Below are positions 57,666-58,718 of a DNA stretch of 58,718 nucleotides, piece after piece. Source of the DNA: Acanthaster planci (Eukaryota > Echinodermata > Asteroidea > Valvatida > Acanthasteridae); contig NW_019091373.1 of assembly GCF_001949145.1 (NCBI RefSeq), positions 1,229,871-1,288,588 on the forward strand. Direction: 5' to 3'. The translations under genes and the position numbers were made by a program. Numbering within the stretch: the first letter of the stretch is position 1; each line of letters starts with the position of its first letter. Below the pieces are notes generated by a model. That model was not told the origin of the DNA and ran no database searches. It saw only the letters and a list, made by a program, of their open reading frames with translations.

Positions 57666-58718
57666 GTAAGAAACAGAAATGCTGTTGCCTCTTCACTTCT
57701 TCTCTGCAACTTGAAATACTAATCAAATTTGCTTCACCTGTATTTGTCCAAACATGTACAACTGTACAAGAACAATTCATGAGTGCTACAATTGTCTTTA
57801 CACAAATTTTCAAGGGAGAACAATTTTATAAAAAGTATACCTCTCTTCCTCCATAAACCACATGGTACACTTCATAGACAATCGGTTTGAATTTTGTTAT
57901 ACCCTGTAGACAGACTTGATAAGTTTGTAGTGCAGTTTCAAATTTTTGGGGGGGTTAATAAATCTTTTTGAATGACAGTGATTTTTGTTTAGAAATAAGA
58001 ATTCTTTACTGATATTTTGTTGTCCTGGAAGTATTCCATAAAGGGCTCGTAAATGACTGTACAGTGTCAACCATGATTTTGAAAATAAGCACATATTATT
58101 AAGGGAAAAATGTTGATAGGCAAAACTGTATTGCCAGTCATTTAAGTTAACTGGTTGTTTTTGTCGTGCATTTTTTCCACCTGGTCATGTTCCTTACTTA
58201 AACCTTAAATATTGATTTGTTGGCCTTAATTCTGGAGCTTTGGCTGTTCCTTTGGCATGTCTAATTACAGTAGCTTTTGACATACTCACTGCTTGATGAA
58301 GTTTTGGAAGAAACATACTCTATATTTTTGTATGCACATATTTGATGCGTTGGCATGAGTGCAAACAAAAGTGTGGTAGCACAGTTCATAATCTGTCTCC
58401 TAGGCAGTCCACTGATCTGAATTATGGGACAAATGTTAGTGTGTATTTACTGTTGAATTTTAGTACGCGTATTTCTTGTATACATTCATTCCACTGAATA
58501 GTAATACATTTTTTCAGTCATGAAACATGGAGAAATACATGCAATATCTTCCCTTCATAAAAAAGGTTTACTGGGGCCAATGAGTTAAGTTACAGGTATC
58601 CTCTTGAATAGCAAGTGCGGTTGATTTACTGATATGTTCATTGCATGTCAAGGGTACGTTTACATTGGTGTCACCTGCAGGACATGCCGGTGTGTCATCA
58701 ATTGCTTCTGTTTGTTGA

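Larger units (their letters stand above)
49499..58718. other. Right-hand region: unassigned exon-like segments, no complete gene
   Basis: AT-rich sequence with a few exon-like segments on both strands (51382, 51877, 54857, 55620, 56030, 57541), a MITE-like element at 52.90-53.23 kb, a 23-bp tandem repeat at 55.19 kb and a small N gap. The remainder (49.5-51.3, 53.4-54.8, 56.3-57.5, 57.7-58.7 kb) shows no supported feature. Confidence 0.5.

Noticed and set aside
1-58718. CRISPR array, phage or bacterial operon
   Set aside because: No regularly spaced direct repeats with unique spacers, no Shine-Dalgarno-led gene strings; exon-intron structure shows a eukaryotic genome.

Overview
The window looks like a gene-sparse stretch of an animal nuclear genome, most probably a marine invertebrate deuterostome (echinoderm, hemichordate or cephalochordate; I cannot separate these). 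It is AT-rich, with GT-AG introns of up to about 17 kb, non-LTR retrotransposon debris, short inverted-repeat elements, many dispersed TACATGTA-type palindromic repeats and three assembly gaps. There are no prokaryotic operons, no CRISPR array and no rRNA. Almost all long open frames lacking splice sites look like chance or repeat-derived frames, so genes were found by reading exons with acceptor, donor and phase together.

The core is a pair of divergently transcribed, related genes for RING/TRAF-type zinc-finger proteins. Gene A (minus strand, exons at 13334-13587, 11335-11671 and 3682-3759) reads as a RING whose eight metal ligands are all cysteine, three complete TRAF-type fingers and the first half of a fourth. 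Gene B (plus strand, 23022-23071, 27067-27183, 44757-44943, three 42-nt mini-exons at 47370, 47523 and 48366, then 49430-49498) reads as a RING-like module lacking the usual histidine, one TRAF-like finger, an acidic proline-rich linker and the first half of another finger. Both have a phase-2 intron at the same place inside the RING, so they look like products of an inverted duplication. No MATH/TRAF-C domain or TRAF-N coiled coil is visible for either gene.

At the left end (1680-3251, minus) three exons join in phase into an unrecognised glycosylated single-pass membrane protein, next to a tandem array (600-1500) of roughly 120-bp units carrying a tRNA T-arm-like box. The 17-kb intron of gene B holds an isolated last exon of a UDP-glucuronosyltransferase (35598-35925), a decayed Myb/SANT-like ORF, two terminal-inverted-repeat elements, a LINE 3' end and several near-perfect hairpins. 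Another LINE fragment sits in gene B intron 1. The mini-exon region (47.0-49.2 kb) is a local tandem duplication.

The right end (49.5-58.7 kb) holds several exon-like segments on both strands that I cannot assign. One is a plus-strand terminal exon at 54857-55015 with a polyadenylation signal directly after its stop. If genes A and B act as the domains suggest, they are ubiquitin-ligase or adaptor proteins of innate or TNF-receptor-type signalling, but the altered RING ligands make catalytic activity uncertain.
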